Source: Chloroflexota bacterium (GTDB taxonomy: Bacteria; Chloroflexota; UBA6077; FW602-bin22; JAMCVK01). Taken from it: 64,000 bases of DNA. Within the stretch, counting starts at the first letter, position 1. The number at the start of each line of letters is the position of its first letter. The DNA lies in the NCBI GenBank assembly GCA_023475225.1, contig JAMCVK010000002.1:21517-85516 (forward strand), read 5' to 3'. The position numbers and the translations under genes are program-made. Positions 46,490-55,394 of the stretch are shown piece by piece. The notes under the pieces were generated by a model that was not told the DNA's origin, did no database searches, and worked only from the letters and a program-made list of their open reading frames with translations.

Positions 46490-47557
46490 TTAACGTAGTG
46501 AGACATCGTACATGCTCAGGATGTTAGCCAAAGGGACGTCTGGCTGGATACCGTGGGCAGCAGTCATAACGTAGCCGCCATTCTTACCTAAGACCCTTAC
46601 CCTCTCACGCACCTCGGCAGCCACCTCCGCCACCGTGCCGAAGGGCAGTGTCCGCTGGACGTCGATGCCTCCGTGGAAGCACAGACGGTCACCATACCTC
46701 TCCTTGATGAGGGCCAGATCCATCTTCGCCGCCCGTGGTTGCAGAGGGTTAAGAATATCTATACCCATATCAATGAATTCATCGATGAGGTCATAAACAG
46801 CACCACAGCAATGGTACAAGACCCTCGCCCCATAGTCGTGGATCATCCTGTTCAGGCGCACGTGGCAGGGTTTAATGTATCTCCGCCACGTAGCTGGAGA
46901 CATCAGGAGCCCCTGTTGAGTGGCCACGTCATCGCCTGTGCGGACCGCGTCAATCAGTCCATCGGCCGCCTCCAGCACCTTACGGCCTATAGCGATCAGG
47001 GAGTCAGTGATGCGGTTCAGAAGGGCAGCCACTATTTCCGACCCTTCAGCCATATCGATGAGCGTCTGCTCTAAACCGCGCAAGGCCCAGGCGGTCTCGA
47101 AAGGACTGCCGAGACGATAGTGGATGAAATATCCTGTTCCTCCGTTGATCGCTCGGATCTGCTCGATGAGGTCGCTTACATCGAACCATTCCGCCTTTGG
47201 CCAGGGATAGGACTCCACCTCGGCGACGGTGGACGCCTTACCCAACGGATAGCTATCAAAGACCCACATCTGGCCATAGTCGGTCCTGGCGTACTTGCGA
47301 TGTGTCCCCCAAATATTGAGGAATGCGTCTGGGACAATTTCGACGGGTGGCCCCACATAACACGGCTCGATGGTGCGACAATCCACCTCCAGCCCTTCCA
47401 GCACTTCAGCCTTTCTCGTCACACCGAAGTATCTCTTTAGATTGTCCCAGACGGCCGAGTTGGCCCAGAAGTCCACTGGAATTCTATCCGGCTGCTCGTG
47501 CCGCAGGGCGCAAAGGACCCTGTGGCGAGGTGTCAATTCGCTTGCGTTACGGCGCAT
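46490..47557 (-). CDS. Uroporphyrinogen-decarboxylase-like methyltransferase protein (HCCG type)
   Basis: 355 aa UroD-superfamily protein. The N-terminal HRVLCALRHEQPDRIPVDFW is typical of MtaA/MtbA-related proteins. It contains VLYHCCGAVYDLIDEFIDMG with an HxCG-like zinc motif, LNPLQPRAAKMDL and FHGGIDVQRTLPFGTVAEV. It probably moves a methyl group between corrinoid and thiol or pterin acceptors. It is the first gene of the corrinoid operon (then the second UroD-like, the corrinoid protein and the hydrolase). ATG 47557 follows AAGGGAG. Confidence 0.88.
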   Translation of the reverse strand: MRRNASELTPRHRVLCALRHEQPDRIPVDFWANSAVWDNLKRYFGVTRKAEVLEGLEVDCRTIEPCYVGPPVEIVPDAFLNIWGTHRKYARTDYGQMWVFDSYPLGKASTVAEVESYPWPKAEWFDVSDLIEQIRAINGGTGYFIHYRLGSPFETAWALRGLEQTLIDMAEGSEIVAALLNRITDSLIAIGRKVLEAADGLIDAVRTGDDVATQQGLLMSPATWRRYIKPCHVRLNRMIHDYGARVLYHCCGAVYDLIDEFIDMGIDILNPLQPRAAKMDLALIKERYGDRLCFHGGIDVQRTLPFGTVAEVAAEVRERVRVLGKNGGYVMTAAHGIQPDVPLANILSMYDVSLR

Positions 47558-47649
47558 TTGATCACTCCCTTTTCACTCAGGGCACCTGGTGCAATTGTTC
47601 ATAGACAGAGCCATCCCACGCAGGCTGAGCTCTACCCTGAGGCTAGACG

Positions 47650-47686
47650 AAAAAAGGCAGACCTCTAAGAGGCTTACAGGTCTGCC
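47650..47686 (-). terminator. Intrinsic terminator downstream of acpP
   Basis: Minus-strand stem GGCAGACCT / AGGTCTGCC (47686-47678 with 47664-47656, 13-base loop) followed by six T (47655-47650). It closes the housekeeping operon ending in acpP and insulates the methyltransferase operon. Confidence 0.8.
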
Positions 47687-47742
47687 AGTCCAGACTCATC
47701 CCAATCCGCTTTAAGTATGTTGCTGTTTAGCCCTCAAGTTGA

Positions 47743-47979
47743 TCATAAATGTTCGTTAATATAATCTACGGCATCTTGTACCGTAATAATCTTTTCCGCC
47801 TCTTCGTCGGATATCTCCATACCGAACTCTTCTTCCAGAGACATGATGAGTTCTACAAGATCAAGGGAATCAGCATTTAAATCCTCGACGAAGGAAGCAT
47901 TCGGTACCACCTGGTTCTCCTCGACGCCTAGCTGTTCCATGATGATCTTTTTCAGACGCTCGAAAGTGTCTTGGGCCAT
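47743..47979 (-). CDS. acpP: Acyl carrier protein
   Basis: 78 aa acidic protein. The phosphopantetheine attachment site is [17 protein letters not shown] (Ser in ADSLD), with the usual four-helix layout and VDYINEHL end. It carries growing acyl chains in fatty-acid synthesis. The ATG has AGGAGGTG about 8 bases upstream. It is the last gene of a minus-strand run that includes fabD and rpmF, a classical association, with nusB in between. Confidence 0.96.
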   Translation of the reverse strand: MAQDTFERLKKIIMEQLGVEENQVVPNASFVEDLNADSLDLVELIMSLEEEFGMEISDEEAEKIITVQDAVDYINEHL

Positions 47980-48004
47980 CCTTTCACCTCCTCATAATAA
48001 GTTT

Positions 48005-48406
48005 TTATCGTGGAGTAATTGCTCCGAGGGCTCCATTGATGAACCGGCTTGAGCTATCGCTGCCGAAGAGCTTAGCCAGCTCTACAGCCTCATTGATAGC
48101 CGCTTTGGCTGGGACGCTCGTATTATTAAATAATAACTCAAAAATTGCAAGACGCAGAATATTCTTGTCGATCGAGGCCATCTGGTCAAGGGGCCAAGCT
48201 GGGGCGGCTTTCTGGATGATCCCATCGATCTGCGCACGGTTTTGTATTACGCCTCTAACAAGATGGCGGGCATATTCTGCGGCCTCGCCTGGTAGCGGTG
48301 TTTCCACCAGAGAGTGCTCAAGGACTTCCTCCGGAGGATGATCAACAGTGTCCACTTCAAAAAGAGTTTGGAGGGCGACTATCCTGGCTCGTCGTCTGGG
48401 GCCCAT
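48005..48406 (-). CDS. nusB: Transcription antitermination protein NusB
   Basis: About 133 aa all-helical protein. Recognisable are RRRARIVALQTLFEVD at the start, MASIDKNILRLAIFELLF and AAINEAVELAKLFGSDSSSRFINGALGAI. It binds boxA RNA with NusE (S10) in rRNA antitermination. Start ATG 48406 has GAGGAG 4 bases upstream; a GTG sits one codon earlier. A gap of about 120 bases separates it from the Asp23 gene; nothing was seen in that gap. Confidence 0.94.
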   Translation of the reverse strand: MGPRRRARIVALQTLFEVDTVDHPPEEVLEHSLVETPLPGEAAEYARHLVRGVIQNRAQIDGIIQKAAPAWPLDQMASIDKNILRLAIFELLFNNTSVPAKAAINEAVELAKLFGSDSSSRFINGALGAITPR

Positions 48407-48528
48407 CACTCTCCTCGCTAGCTATAACCCCCTTAGCTGTCTTAGTCTGCGGCTCTCTGCCCGTAAGAACGGTAATAAACGTTGCCGCCGGAACAGGTTC
48501 GGGGCATCGCCGCCAAACTGTACCGATC

Positions 48529-48858
48529 TTAGCGGACATCCCGAATGTAAACGTTCACTTCCTTCACTGTCATGCTCACCATCGTGCTGATAGCTTCGGC
48601 GACCTGTTGTTGAAGGCGTGATCCTGTCTCAAGCATATTCACGCCATGTTCGACAATAATATACAGGTCAATATAAACTGATTCATCCTCGATGCGTAGC
48701 TCAACTCCCCTGGGTCTGCCGCGGGTGCAAAGCCGGAACAAACCACAGATTGGGTCACTGCTCATACCGACAATGCCAGGCACAGAGAGAGCAGTCAAGC
48801 GGGCGATAGTAGCCAGCACGCTGGCTGATATATGGATGCTACCAAGATTAGGCTGCAT
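48529..48858 (-). CDS. Asp23/Gls24 family protein
   Basis: 109 aa. Family features are GSIHISASVLATIARLTALSVPGIVGM, VELRIEDESVYIDLYIIVEHGVN and QQQVAEAISTMVSMTVKEVNVYIRDV. Members are membrane-peripheral proteins linked to envelope stress and lipid synthesis, and commonly precede nusB in Gram-positive and Chloroflexota genomes, as here. It follows fabD by 12 bases. Confidence 0.93.
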   Translation of the reverse strand: MQPNLGSIHISASVLATIARLTALSVPGIVGMSSDPICGLFRLCTRGRPRGVELRIEDESVYIDLYIIVEHGVNMLETGSRLQQQVAEAISTMVSMTVKEVNVYIRDVR

Positions 48859-48870
48859 GTGTCGCTGTCC

Positions 48871-49830
48871 TCATTTGTCACCGGTGCGGACTGACAGGTC
48901 TTGGCGAAGCGTTCCCAGACTCGCCACGCTGTTTAGGCTGATGGTTTCGGCATCAGCGACGATTCGTTTTATTAAACCACACAGAATCTGACCAGGCCCG
49001 ATCTCCACGAAGGTGGTTAATCCGGCTACCCGCATGTACCGGACAGATTGTGTCCAGCGAACGGGGCTGGTCAGCTGTTGCACAAGTTCAGCAGTAATAT
49101 CTGTAACCTCTTGCAGGGGTTGGGCGGAGATATTACCCACTACGGGCACACTTGCTGGGCGCACACACAGGCGAGCCACAGCCTTTGTGAACTGCTCTGC
49201 CGCTGGCTGCATCAGTGGGGAATGGAAAGGGCCATCGACAGCGAGGGGAATCACCCTGCGTGCGCCTCTCTCCCTTGCTATTCCGACAGCCCATTGCAGG
49301 GCCTGCCGCTCGCCCGAAAGCACGACTTGGCCGGGAGAATTATAGTTGGCGATACAGATGACGCCGTGGCAGTTCTCTCCAGTGCATATTTCCTCTAGAA
49401 CAGAATCAGCCAGTCCGATGATAGCCACCATGCCCCCTAGCGATCGATTTGCCACTTCTTGGGCCAGGCGGCCGCGTTCGCGGACAAGCCAAATGGCTTC
49501 GCTGAAATCAAGAGAGCCAGCGGCGACCAGGGCAGAATATTCCCCCAAACTGTGTCCAGCCAGGAGGGCCGGTTCAAAACCGTTCCCCAGCTCTGCCCTT
49601 AGAGCTTGTAGAACAGCGATGCTGACGGTCAAGATAGCTGGTTGGGCGTTAATCGTCTGGCGTAGGACAGGCTCAGGCCCCTCAAAACACATCTTTGATA
49701 ATGGAAAGCCCAGAACCTCATCGGCCACGTGAAAGACCTCTCTGGCAGCGTGATATGAATCATACAGGTCTTTCCCCATACCGACGAATTGCGATCCTTG
49801 GCCAGGAAAAACGAAGCCTATATTGGACAA
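48871..49830 (-). CDS. fabD: Malonyl-CoA:ACP transacylase
   Basis: 319 aa. The N-terminal FVFPGQGSQFVGMGKDL, the nucleophile elbow GHSLGEYSALVAAG (active Ser), the VRERGRLAQ arginine and the active-site histidine in DGPFHSPLM are all present. It loads malonyl groups onto the acyl carrier protein encoded downstream. TTG start at 49830 preceded by AAGGTAG. Sits between rpmF and the Asp23 gene. Confidence 0.96.
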   Translation of the reverse strand: MSNIGFVFPGQGSQFVGMGKDLYDSYHAAREVFHVADEVLGFPLSKMCFEGPEPVLRQTINAQPAILTVSIAVLQALRAELGNGFEPALLAGHSLGEYSALVAAGSLDFSEAIWLVRERGRLAQEVANRSLGGMVAIIGLADSVLEEICTGENCHGVICIANYNSPGQVVLSGERQALQWAVGIARERGARRVIPLAVDGPFHSPLMQPAAEQFTKAVARLCVRPASVPVVGNISAQPLQEVTDITAELVQQLTSPVRWTQSVRYMRVAGLTTFVEIGPGQILCGLIKRIVADAETISLNSVASLGTLRQDLSVRTGDK

Positions 49831-49848
49831 AACTACCTTCTTCCCGTT

Positions 49849-50049
49849 TTATTTCTTCTCTTTCTTGGTCTTCTTAATCTTGAGCACATCAACACCATCA
49901 TAATAGCCACAGCTTGGACAGACGTGATGTGGTAAGCGCGGCTTATGACATTGTGAGCATTGGACCAAAGTGACCGGTTTCAAGTGTAAATGGCTACGCC
50001 GTTCGCCCTGGCGAGCCTTGGCCGTTTTTCTTTTTGGTACAGGTGGCAA
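49849..50049 (-). CDS. rpmF: 50S ribosomal protein L32
   Basis: 66 aa. MPPVPKRKTAKARQGERRSH start and a four-Cys zinc ribbon (CSQCHKPRLPHHVCPSCGYY) define L32; the end is a Lys-rich tail. TTG start at 50049 with AAGGAG upstream. The DUF177-rpmF-fab order is a conserved bacterial arrangement coupling ribosome and lipid genes. Confidence 0.96.
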   Translation of the reverse strand: MPPVPKRKTAKARQGERRSHLHLKPVTLVQCSQCHKPRLPHHVCPSCGYYDGVDVLKIKKTKKEKK

Positions 50050-50067
50050 TCTTGATCAACTCCTTCC

Positions 50068-50622
50068 TTAAGAATCTTTTGGCTCTTGATCGTCTGAGTT
50101 TTCCTTCTCTTTCAAGAGGCTTTCCAGGCGTGCCCAGCGACTGTCGGTGGTTATCATCTGGCAATGACATCGCCCGTAGTTAAGGCTCTGTCCGCATTGG
50201 GGGCATAGCCCGGCGCAATCGGGCCGGCAAAGCGGTTGCATTGGCAGGGACAGGATACCGTATTGCCGTACTGCCTCAGTCAGATCGAGAACATGGCTCT
50301 CATCGATGGTAAATGTCTGTTTGTCCGCTGGGGGCGGGGCAGGTAGCCCTGTATTTATGTCAAGTGTCGGTTGAAACTCCTCTTTGAACTGCATATGCAG
50401 TGGATAAGTCAGCTCTTCCAGGCAGCGGCTACAACTGAGGCGCACGCTGGTCTGCAAATCAGCCTCAACCAAAATGCCTCGATCTGTTCGGATCAAAGTG
50501 ACGTGACCGCTCAGCGGCTCCGTGGTAGTTGCGTCGCCGATTTGAGCGATGTCTTCCTCAATATCATATTTTCGTATTGCCCCCACGGGCTCTTTGAGCA
50601 GCTGGGCAACATGAAAATTCAA
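50068..50622 (-). CDS. DUF177/YceD family protein
   Basis: About 184 aa. The N-terminal LNFHVAQLLKEPVGAIRKYDI, the central CSRCLEELTYPLHMQFKEEF (Cys pair) and the C-terminal cysteine set CRPDCAGLCPQCGQSLN match DUF177 proteins, which are always found just before rpmF and help 23S rRNA/ribosome maturation in plants and bacteria. TTG 50622 is the chosen start: AAAGGGA lies 8 bases upstream and homology begins there; the frame opens at 50697 inside the promoter. Confidence 0.9.
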   Translation of the reverse strand: MNFHVAQLLKEPVGAIRKYDIEEDIAQIGDATTTEPLSGHVTLIRTDRGILVEADLQTSVRLSCSRCLEELTYPLHMQFKEEFQPTLDINTGLPAPPPADKQTFTIDESHVLDLTEAVRQYGILSLPMQPLCRPDCAGLCPQCGQSLNYGRCHCQMITTDSRWARLESLLKEKENSDDQEPKDS

Positions 50623-50667
50623 TCTATCATTCCCTTTGATTGTCCGACATTTCCTTAAGCCTGAGTC

Positions 50668-50697
50668 ATTATAGGGAACCCTGAGGACTGGAGTCAA
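50668..50697 (-). promoter_or_regulatory. Promoter of the DUF177-rpmF-fabD-nusB-acpP run
   Basis: Minus-strand TTGACT (50697-50692), 18-base spacer, TATAAT (50673-50668), a perfect -10. The predicted start leaves a leader of about 40 bases before the TTG start of the DUF177 gene. Confidence 0.8.
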
Positions 50698-50709
50698 GAA
50701 AATGCGAGG

Positions 50710-50890
50710 GAGAACATTGAATATCTCCCCCCAAATCCGCCTTCGGCGGATTCAAGGTTGTCCTTCTCGAAGAGTCTTTGACCTGCGGAAGGACAGGCTT
50801 TCTTGTCCTTCCTGCGGAAGGAGGGCACATCCCCAGATCCGCCGCAGGCGAACTACGCCCCTTGGAACCCCCGTTGTTCAACATTCTCTG
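50710..50890 (-). repeat. Intergenic multi-hairpin repeat element, copy B
   Basis: Inverse-orientation relative of the element at 32445-32555, within the 434-base gap 50623-51056. Read on the minus strand it has GGGGGTTCCAAGGGGC, TCTGGGGATGTGCCC, ACCTTGAA and TTTGGGGGG in the same order. Its hairpins differ: AATCCGCC-TTCG-GGCGGATT-type (around 50737-50755) and an extra insert with GGAAGGACA/TGTCCTTCC arms. The remainder of the gap (50891-51056) shows no gene. Confidence 0.72.
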
Positions 50891-51056
50891 CTGGGGCGAT
50901 AGGATACAGAAGAGTAGGGAAAGGCAGGTGGGGGTGTAGAAGTGCATCTTGCCCCCAGAATCTCCTCGTCAAACAGTATGACGTCCCCAGGGCCGTCGTC
51001 CGTGGTACTCCTACGGTTGTCAGTAACTGGGTGGTTGGTCTTTCTTATCCTTATAG

Positions 51057-51671
51057 CTAATTGCCATCGGAATCAGGGTCTTCGACTGAGGTTCGCTGCT
51101 CGCTATGTTTTTGAGCTATAACCTCTTTGCTCCGGCTGAATTCTGGCTTGGCTATGGGTTGGGTTAGGGGCACTGCTCTAGTGACAGGTTGCTCCGTCGG
51201 TGTGGTTTGGCCAGATTTGCTTGCTTTCTCCAGATAGGCCCGGCTCTTCCGAACCTGGGCCAGGAGGCGATTCAACTCGTTTTCCAAACCAGTGAATATC
51301 TCCATAGCGTAATTATCCGCGCCGCTGAGGATCTTCTCGGCCTGCTGCTGAACTTCACGCAGCAGGGTATCGGCCCGCTCTTGAGCAGCTTTGACCAGCT
51401 CATTCTCCTGTAGCATTCGAGCAGCCTGTTCTCGGGCGCTGTTGAGGAGATCTTCCGACTCCACCTGGGCGTTGCCGAGAAGGCGGTCCTTCTCCTGGTT
51501 GAGACGCTTGGCTTGTCTGATCTCCTCCGGCACAGCCACGCGCAACTGGTCAATAATATCCAAAAACTCCTGTTCATCAACGACGGCCTTCGAAGTCAAA
51601 GGGAAACGCACTCCCGAGGTCACCAATCCCTCTAGACGGTCAATCAGGTGCAATACGTCGATATTAATCAC
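51057..51671 (-). CDS. DivIVA-like coiled-coil protein
   Basis: About 204 aa. Residues 1-40 resemble a DivIVA-type membrane-binding start (VINIDVLHLIDRLEGLV), then a long helical coiled coil (about 45-150, rich in Glu, Gln, Ala, Arg) and an unstructured tail with Pro/Thr. Homologues in Chloroflexota and Firmicutes sit after coaD and are annotated as ATP-synthase-b-like or DivIVA-like; a cell-division or pole-marking role is possible. GTG start at 51671 with AGGAAAGGGG directly upstream. Confidence 0.75.
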   Translation of the reverse strand: MINIDVLHLIDRLEGLVTSGVRFPLTSKAVVDEQEFLDIIDQLRVAVPEEIRQAKRLNQEKDRLLGNAQVESEDLLNSAREQAARMLQENELVKAAQERADTLLREVQQQAEKILSGADNYAMEIFTGLENELNRLLAQVRKSRAYLEKASKSGQTTPTEQPVTRAVPLTQPIAKPEFSRSKEVIAQKHSEQRTSVEDPDSDGN

Positions 51672-51703
51672 CCCCTTTCCTTTGACGTGAAGCACGCACC
51701 TAA

Positions 51704-51735
51704 AGCAGGGGGCGGTTGGCCAACCGCCCCCTGCT
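51704..51735 (-). terminator. Perfect 32-bp palindrome between coaD and the coiled-coil gene
   Basis: Bases 51704-51735 are fully self-complementary (16-bp arms, centre at 51719/51720, no spacer; arms begin AGCAGGGGGCGG). On the minus strand it is followed by CTTTAGG, a weak T-run. It may be a partial terminator or RNA-processing site after coaD. Confidence 0.6.
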
Positions 51736-51747
51736 AATCGGCTCAAC

Positions 51748-52266
51748 CTAAGTGTTGAGATGTCTGGGAATCGGCGATGATTCCCCTCCCCCTTTATGCT
51801 TCTGCTGAAGGGCGACGAGCACGTGATCCGGCACTAAACCCTCAATGCACCCACCCAAGCTAACGATCTCCTTGATAATGCTGGAGCTGAGGAAGCTATA
51901 TTGCAAGCTAGTCATTAAGCAGACCACCTCGATTTCTGGCGCCAGCTTACGATTCAGCAAGGCCATCTGCATCTCGAGTTCGAAATCAGACATGGCCCGC
52001 AGGCCCCGTACGATTACCCTGGCGTTCTTTTGCCGAGCATAATCGACCGTTAAACCATTATATCTGCTTACACTCACGTTTGGCAATCCCTCGGTGGCCT
52101 TAGCAGCCATCGCTACACGCTCTTCAGTAGAGAATAGTACGTTCTTCGCTGGGGCATCGTAGATGGCGATGATAACATGATCGAAAATAGAGGCCGCTCT
52201 CCTGGCAATATCCAGATGTCCACTGGTCATCGGATCAAAGGTACCTGGATATATAGCTATGGTCAA
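51748..52266 (-). CDS. coaD: Phosphopantetheine adenylyltransferase
   Basis: About 172 aa nucleotidyltransferase. The AIYPGTFDPMTSGHLDIARRA motif contains the catalytic TxxH-type residues (T..GH), and RGLRAMSDFELEMQMALLNRKL and YSFLSSSIIKEIVSLGG are diagnostic. It makes dephospho-CoA from phosphopantetheine and ATP, the penultimate CoA step. TTG 52266 with AAAGGAGG upstream is the likely start; it overlaps the end of rsmD by four bases (TTGA-type coupling). The tail is about 10 residues longer than usual. Confidence 0.95.
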   Translation of the reverse strand: MTIAIYPGTFDPMTSGHLDIARRAASIFDHVIIAIYDAPAKNVLFSTEERVAMAAKATEGLPNVSVSRYNGLTVDYARQKNARVIVRGLRAMSDFELEMQMALLNRKLAPEIEVVCLMTSLQYSFLSSSIIKEIVSLGGCIEGLVPDHVLVALQQKHKGGGESSPIPRHLNT

Positions 52267-52868
52267 GTCACTTCCTCCTTTGATGTAGGCATTTGGCGAT
52301 AGAATGAAAGGCATGCGTCACCGTGACAACGACGCCGGATCAATCGCAGGTCGGCATAACTATCAGACAATTCCAGGCGGCGAAAGTGTCCTACGATTAA
52401 TATTCCCGTTGGTTTAAGTAGGTTTGATCGTCCCAGGCTTAAGAGTGTATCTCCAATATGTGGATCGGCGTATGGCGGATCCATAAATATCAGATTATAG
52501 GTTCCACTTAAGCGACTGCGCTGACGACCGGATAAGATAGCTCGCACCGGGCAACAATGAACCTTTGCTCTGTCGGCCAATCTGGTGTGAGTCAAGTTCT
52601 CCTGAATGGTTCGACAGGCATTCCGATCGGAATCGACAAAGTCAGCCCACACAGCCCCCCGTGATAGGGCTTCAATACCCAGGGCTCCACTGCCGGCGTA
52701 GAGATCCAATATCCGTCCGCCTATTGTACCTACTCTTCCTTCCTCTCCGAGCATCGCTTCAAGCATGGAGAAGATGGCGCCCTTGATTTTATCAGCTGTT
52801 GGACGGGTAGCCAACCCCTTGGGGTGCTTCAGGCAATGCCCCTTGGCGATGCCGGCGATTACTCTCAT
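52263..52868 (-). CDS. rsmD: 16S rRNA (guanine966-N2)-methyltransferase
   Basis: 201 aa. MRVIAGIAKGHCLKHPKG start, RPTADKIKGAIFSML, the SAM-binding LDLYAGSGALGIEALSRGA and the catalytic FMDPPYADP (DPPY). It methylates G966 of 16S rRNA. Co-transcription of rsmD and coaD is very widespread. It starts 3 bases after recG ends. Confidence 0.95.
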   Translation of the reverse strand: MRVIAGIAKGHCLKHPKGLATRPTADKIKGAIFSMLEAMLGEEGRVGTIGGRILDLYAGSGALGIEALSRGAVWADFVDSDRNACRTIQENLTHTRLADRAKVHCCPVRAILSGRQRSRLSGTYNLIFMDPPYADPHIGDTLLSLGRSNLLKPTGILIVGHFRRLELSDSYADLRLIRRRCHGDACLSFYRQMPTSKEEVT

Positions 52869-52871
52869 CCC

Positions 52872-55394
52872 TTAACTGAATTCATTCGTGCCATGCCAGA
52901 AGGCCGCAACCTTTTCGGCCAAGGCTGGATATCTACTTAAACGAAGATCTTGCTGGAAAAGATCGGTGGCGGCTGATCTGGCTTGTTCTAATAGGGCTAT
53001 ATCGCTTAAGCGGGCAATCTTCAGGTCTGGCATGCCGCTTTGTTTTGTTCCGAAGAACTCTCCTGGACCCCGCATCTTCAGATCCTCCTCGGCCAATAGA
53101 AAGCCATCCTGTGTCTGGGTGATGATGCGGAGGCGTTGTTCGGCCTCAGGGGATATAGATTCGCTCAATAAGAGGCAGTATGATTTCTCTGTTCCGCGCC
53201 CGACGCGCCCACGGAACTGGTGGAGCTGGGCTAGGCCGAATCGGTCGGCGCCCTCAATCAGCATAACGGTCGCATTAGGTATATCAATCCCCACCTCTAC
53301 TACGGCGGTGGAGACAAGGATGTCTAATTCCTGGCGTTGGAACTGACTCATGACGGTCTCTTTATCCTGCGCCTTCATTTTGCCATGCAATAGCCCTAGT
53401 CTGAGGTCGGGGAAGACGTGAGTTTTCAGTCGTTCATATTCTGCGGTAGCCGCCTTGGCCTCAATCTTTTCTGACTCCTCAATCAAAGGGCAGATGATAA
53501 AGGACTGTCTTCCCTGTCTGACTTGTTCCCGGACGAAGTTGTATGCCCGAAGCCGTTCCTTCTTGGGGAAGAAATAGGTAAGGATTTGTTGTCTACCAGG
53601 GGGAAGCTCATCGATAACGGAAATATCCAGATCGCCATAGAGGGTCATGGCCAGGGTGCGGGGAATGGGAGTGGCCGTCATCACCAGCAAATGAGGATTA
53701 TAGCCCTTCTGGCGCAGGGCCGCCCGTTGCATGACCCCAAAGCGATGTTGTTCATCAACGATGACTAAACCTAAACGTTTGAACTCGACACCTTCCTGGA
53801 TAAGGGCGTGTGTACCGATGATGATATCTATCTCTCCGTCAGCTATCTGTCTGTACAGACTTTCCTTTTCCGATTTGCGCAAGCTGCCAGTCAGAAGCCG
53901 AACCTGCAATTGACCATCTATGAGGGGCCCCTTCTCTTTCACAAGGGAAGGAGCGATGCGGTCAACCAGGGCACTTATGGTTCGATAGTGCTGCTCGGCC
54001 AGGATTTCCGTGGGTACCATAAGCACGCTCTGAAAGCCATTAATCCAGGATATGATTATCGCCACCGTGGCTACGACCGTCTTGCCAGAACCGACCTCAC
54101 CCTGAAGCAGGCGGATCATCGGTCTGGGCTGACTCAAATCATTCAAGAGCTCCTGTAGCACCCGCTCCTGGGCAGCAGTGAGCTTGAAGGGCAAGGACTG
54201 GAGGAGAAGATTGCGCTCCTCTTCGCTAATCGGCATGGCATTTCCTAGTTGATCCATCTGCCAGTGCTGTCGTCTTTGTAAAACTCCCAGTTGGATGAGG
54301 AACAGCTCATCGAAAGCCAAGCGCTGTTGAGCTGCCTGCAATAGCATCTTGTTATCTGGGAAATGCATCTGAGCGATGGCTGTCTGCAAATCTATCAACC
54401 TCATAGTTTGGCGTAGATCGGCAGGCAGGTGGTCCTTCACTTTCGGCAACGTAGCATCGAGCACCTGTTTGATTAGAGAGCGCAACCAACGGATGTGCAG
54501 TCCTTCGGTTAAGGGGTAAACAGGTACTAAACGGCCAGCATGGGTGAGGTCTTCGGCCTCGGGGATCTCCCAATCTGGGCTCTCGAACTGCAATCGTCCC
54601 TTGTAGGCCTTTACTTCGCCACTGAGCACGATCGGCTGCCCGGTACGGAGATACTTCAACAAATGGCGCTGATTAAACCAAATCGCTTCTACTACTCCCG
54701 TATCGTCACTCACGGTGGCCATGATTTTGAGCATGCCGCTGCGGGCTGGCTCTGCTCTGGCTTCCCAGATCGTGCCCAAGATCGATTGTTGTTCACCCAG
54801 GGAGAGATCCTTAATGGATTTCATAGCGCTGTAATCGAGGTGGCAGCGAGGAAAGTGGTAGAGTAGGTCTTCGACTGTATTGATGCCCAGTTTGCTTAAG
54901 CGGCTAGCCCGGCCAGCACTGATGCCCCAAATGGTGGTGATGGGCGAGGTGAGGTCAAGGCGGGCGAGGCGCTTTGTGAGCAAGCTGGGCGTTTTCAGCG
55001 GCCTGGGCAAGCGATTATAAGAGGGGTAAGATTGTGCTTCAGTTGGAGAGACAGTTATTGGGGGTGGAGACGATGGCTTCGCTCCAGCCAACGGTCCAAT
55101 TGATGACTGGTAGTCCCCCTCCCTTCCTGGCCAAACCTGGGATAGATGATACAGCGCTTTCTCTATCTGTCCTAAGCGGGTAGCAGGGTCAGATTGATTG
55201 TAGGACTGCAATAGGGATCCGATATGCTCTACCCCTTCGATTATCCTTGGATGCCCGGCTGCTTCCATCTTAGCTTTGGCCACCCAGCGGGGCACAAAAC
55301 TATCTAACCCGCCGATGATGATTTTGTTCGGGCAACCCTGCTTCTTTTCCAGGCTGAGAATCTTTTGTAACCTTTCGAAACTGTTCTCCTTCAT
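52872..55394 (-). CDS. recG: ATP-dependent DNA helicase RecG
   Basis: About 840 aa, longer than the usual 680-700 because of an N-terminal extension of about 140 residues before the OB/wedge domain, as in many Chloroflexota and Firmicutes-like RecGs. The wedge domain (about 165-290) is followed by helicase motifs: [14 protein letters not shown] (Walker A), [12 protein letters not shown] (DEQH box), [12 protein letters not shown], and [37 protein letters not shown] (motif VI). The enzyme regresses stalled forks and branch-migrates Holliday junctions. ATG at 55394 overlaps the degV stop in an ATGA pattern; a longer frame to 55430 is unlikely. Confidence 0.95.
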   Translation of the reverse strand: MKENSFERLQKILSLEKKQGCPNKIIIGGLDSFVPRWVAKAKMEAAGHPRIIEGVEHIGSLLQSYNQSDPATRLGQIEKALYHLSQVWPGREGDYQSSIGPLAGAKPSSPPPITVSPTEAQSYPSYNRLPRPLKTPSLLTKRLARLDLTSPITTIWGISAGRASRLSKLGINTVEDLLYHFPRCHLDYSAMKSIKDLSLGEQQSILGTIWEARAEPARSGMLKIMATVSDDTGVVEAIWFNQRHLLKYLRTGQPIVLSGEVKAYKGRLQFESPDWEIPEAEDLTHAGRLVPVYPLTEGLHIRWLRSLIKQVLDATLPKVKDHLPADLRQTMRLIDLQTAIAQMHFPDNKMLLQAAQQRLAFDELFLIQLGVLQRRQHWQMDQLGNAMPISEEERNLLLQSLPFKLTAAQERVLQELLNDLSQPRPMIRLLQGEVGSGKTVVATVAIIISWINGFQSVLMVPTEILAEQHYRTISALVDRIAPSLVKEKGPLIDGQLQVRLLTGSLRKSEKESLYRQIADGEIDIIIGTHALIQEGVEFKRLGLVIVDEQHRFGVMQRAALRQKGYNPHLLVMTATPIPRTLAMTLYGDLDISVIDELPPGRQQILTYFFPKKERLRAYNFVREQVRQGRQSFIICPLIEESEKIEAKAATAEYERLKTHVFPDLRLGLLHGKMKAQDKETVMSQFQRQELDILVSTAVVEVGIDIPNATVMLIEGADRFGLAQLHQFRGRVGRGTEKSYCLLLSESISPEAEQRLRIITQTQDGFLLAEEDLKMRGPGEFFGTKQSGMPDLKIARLSDIALLEQARSAATDLFQQDLRLSRYPALAEKVAAFWHGTNEFS

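Noticed and set aside
47558..47650. Cobalamin riboswitch before the corrinoid operon
   Set aside because: A CTCAGGG/CCCTGAG dyad is present, but the B12-box and the conserved core of the riboswitch are not.
50803..51060. Plus-strand 85-codon frame with a hydrophobic end
   Set aside because: It runs through the repeat element and has no ribosome site or family match.
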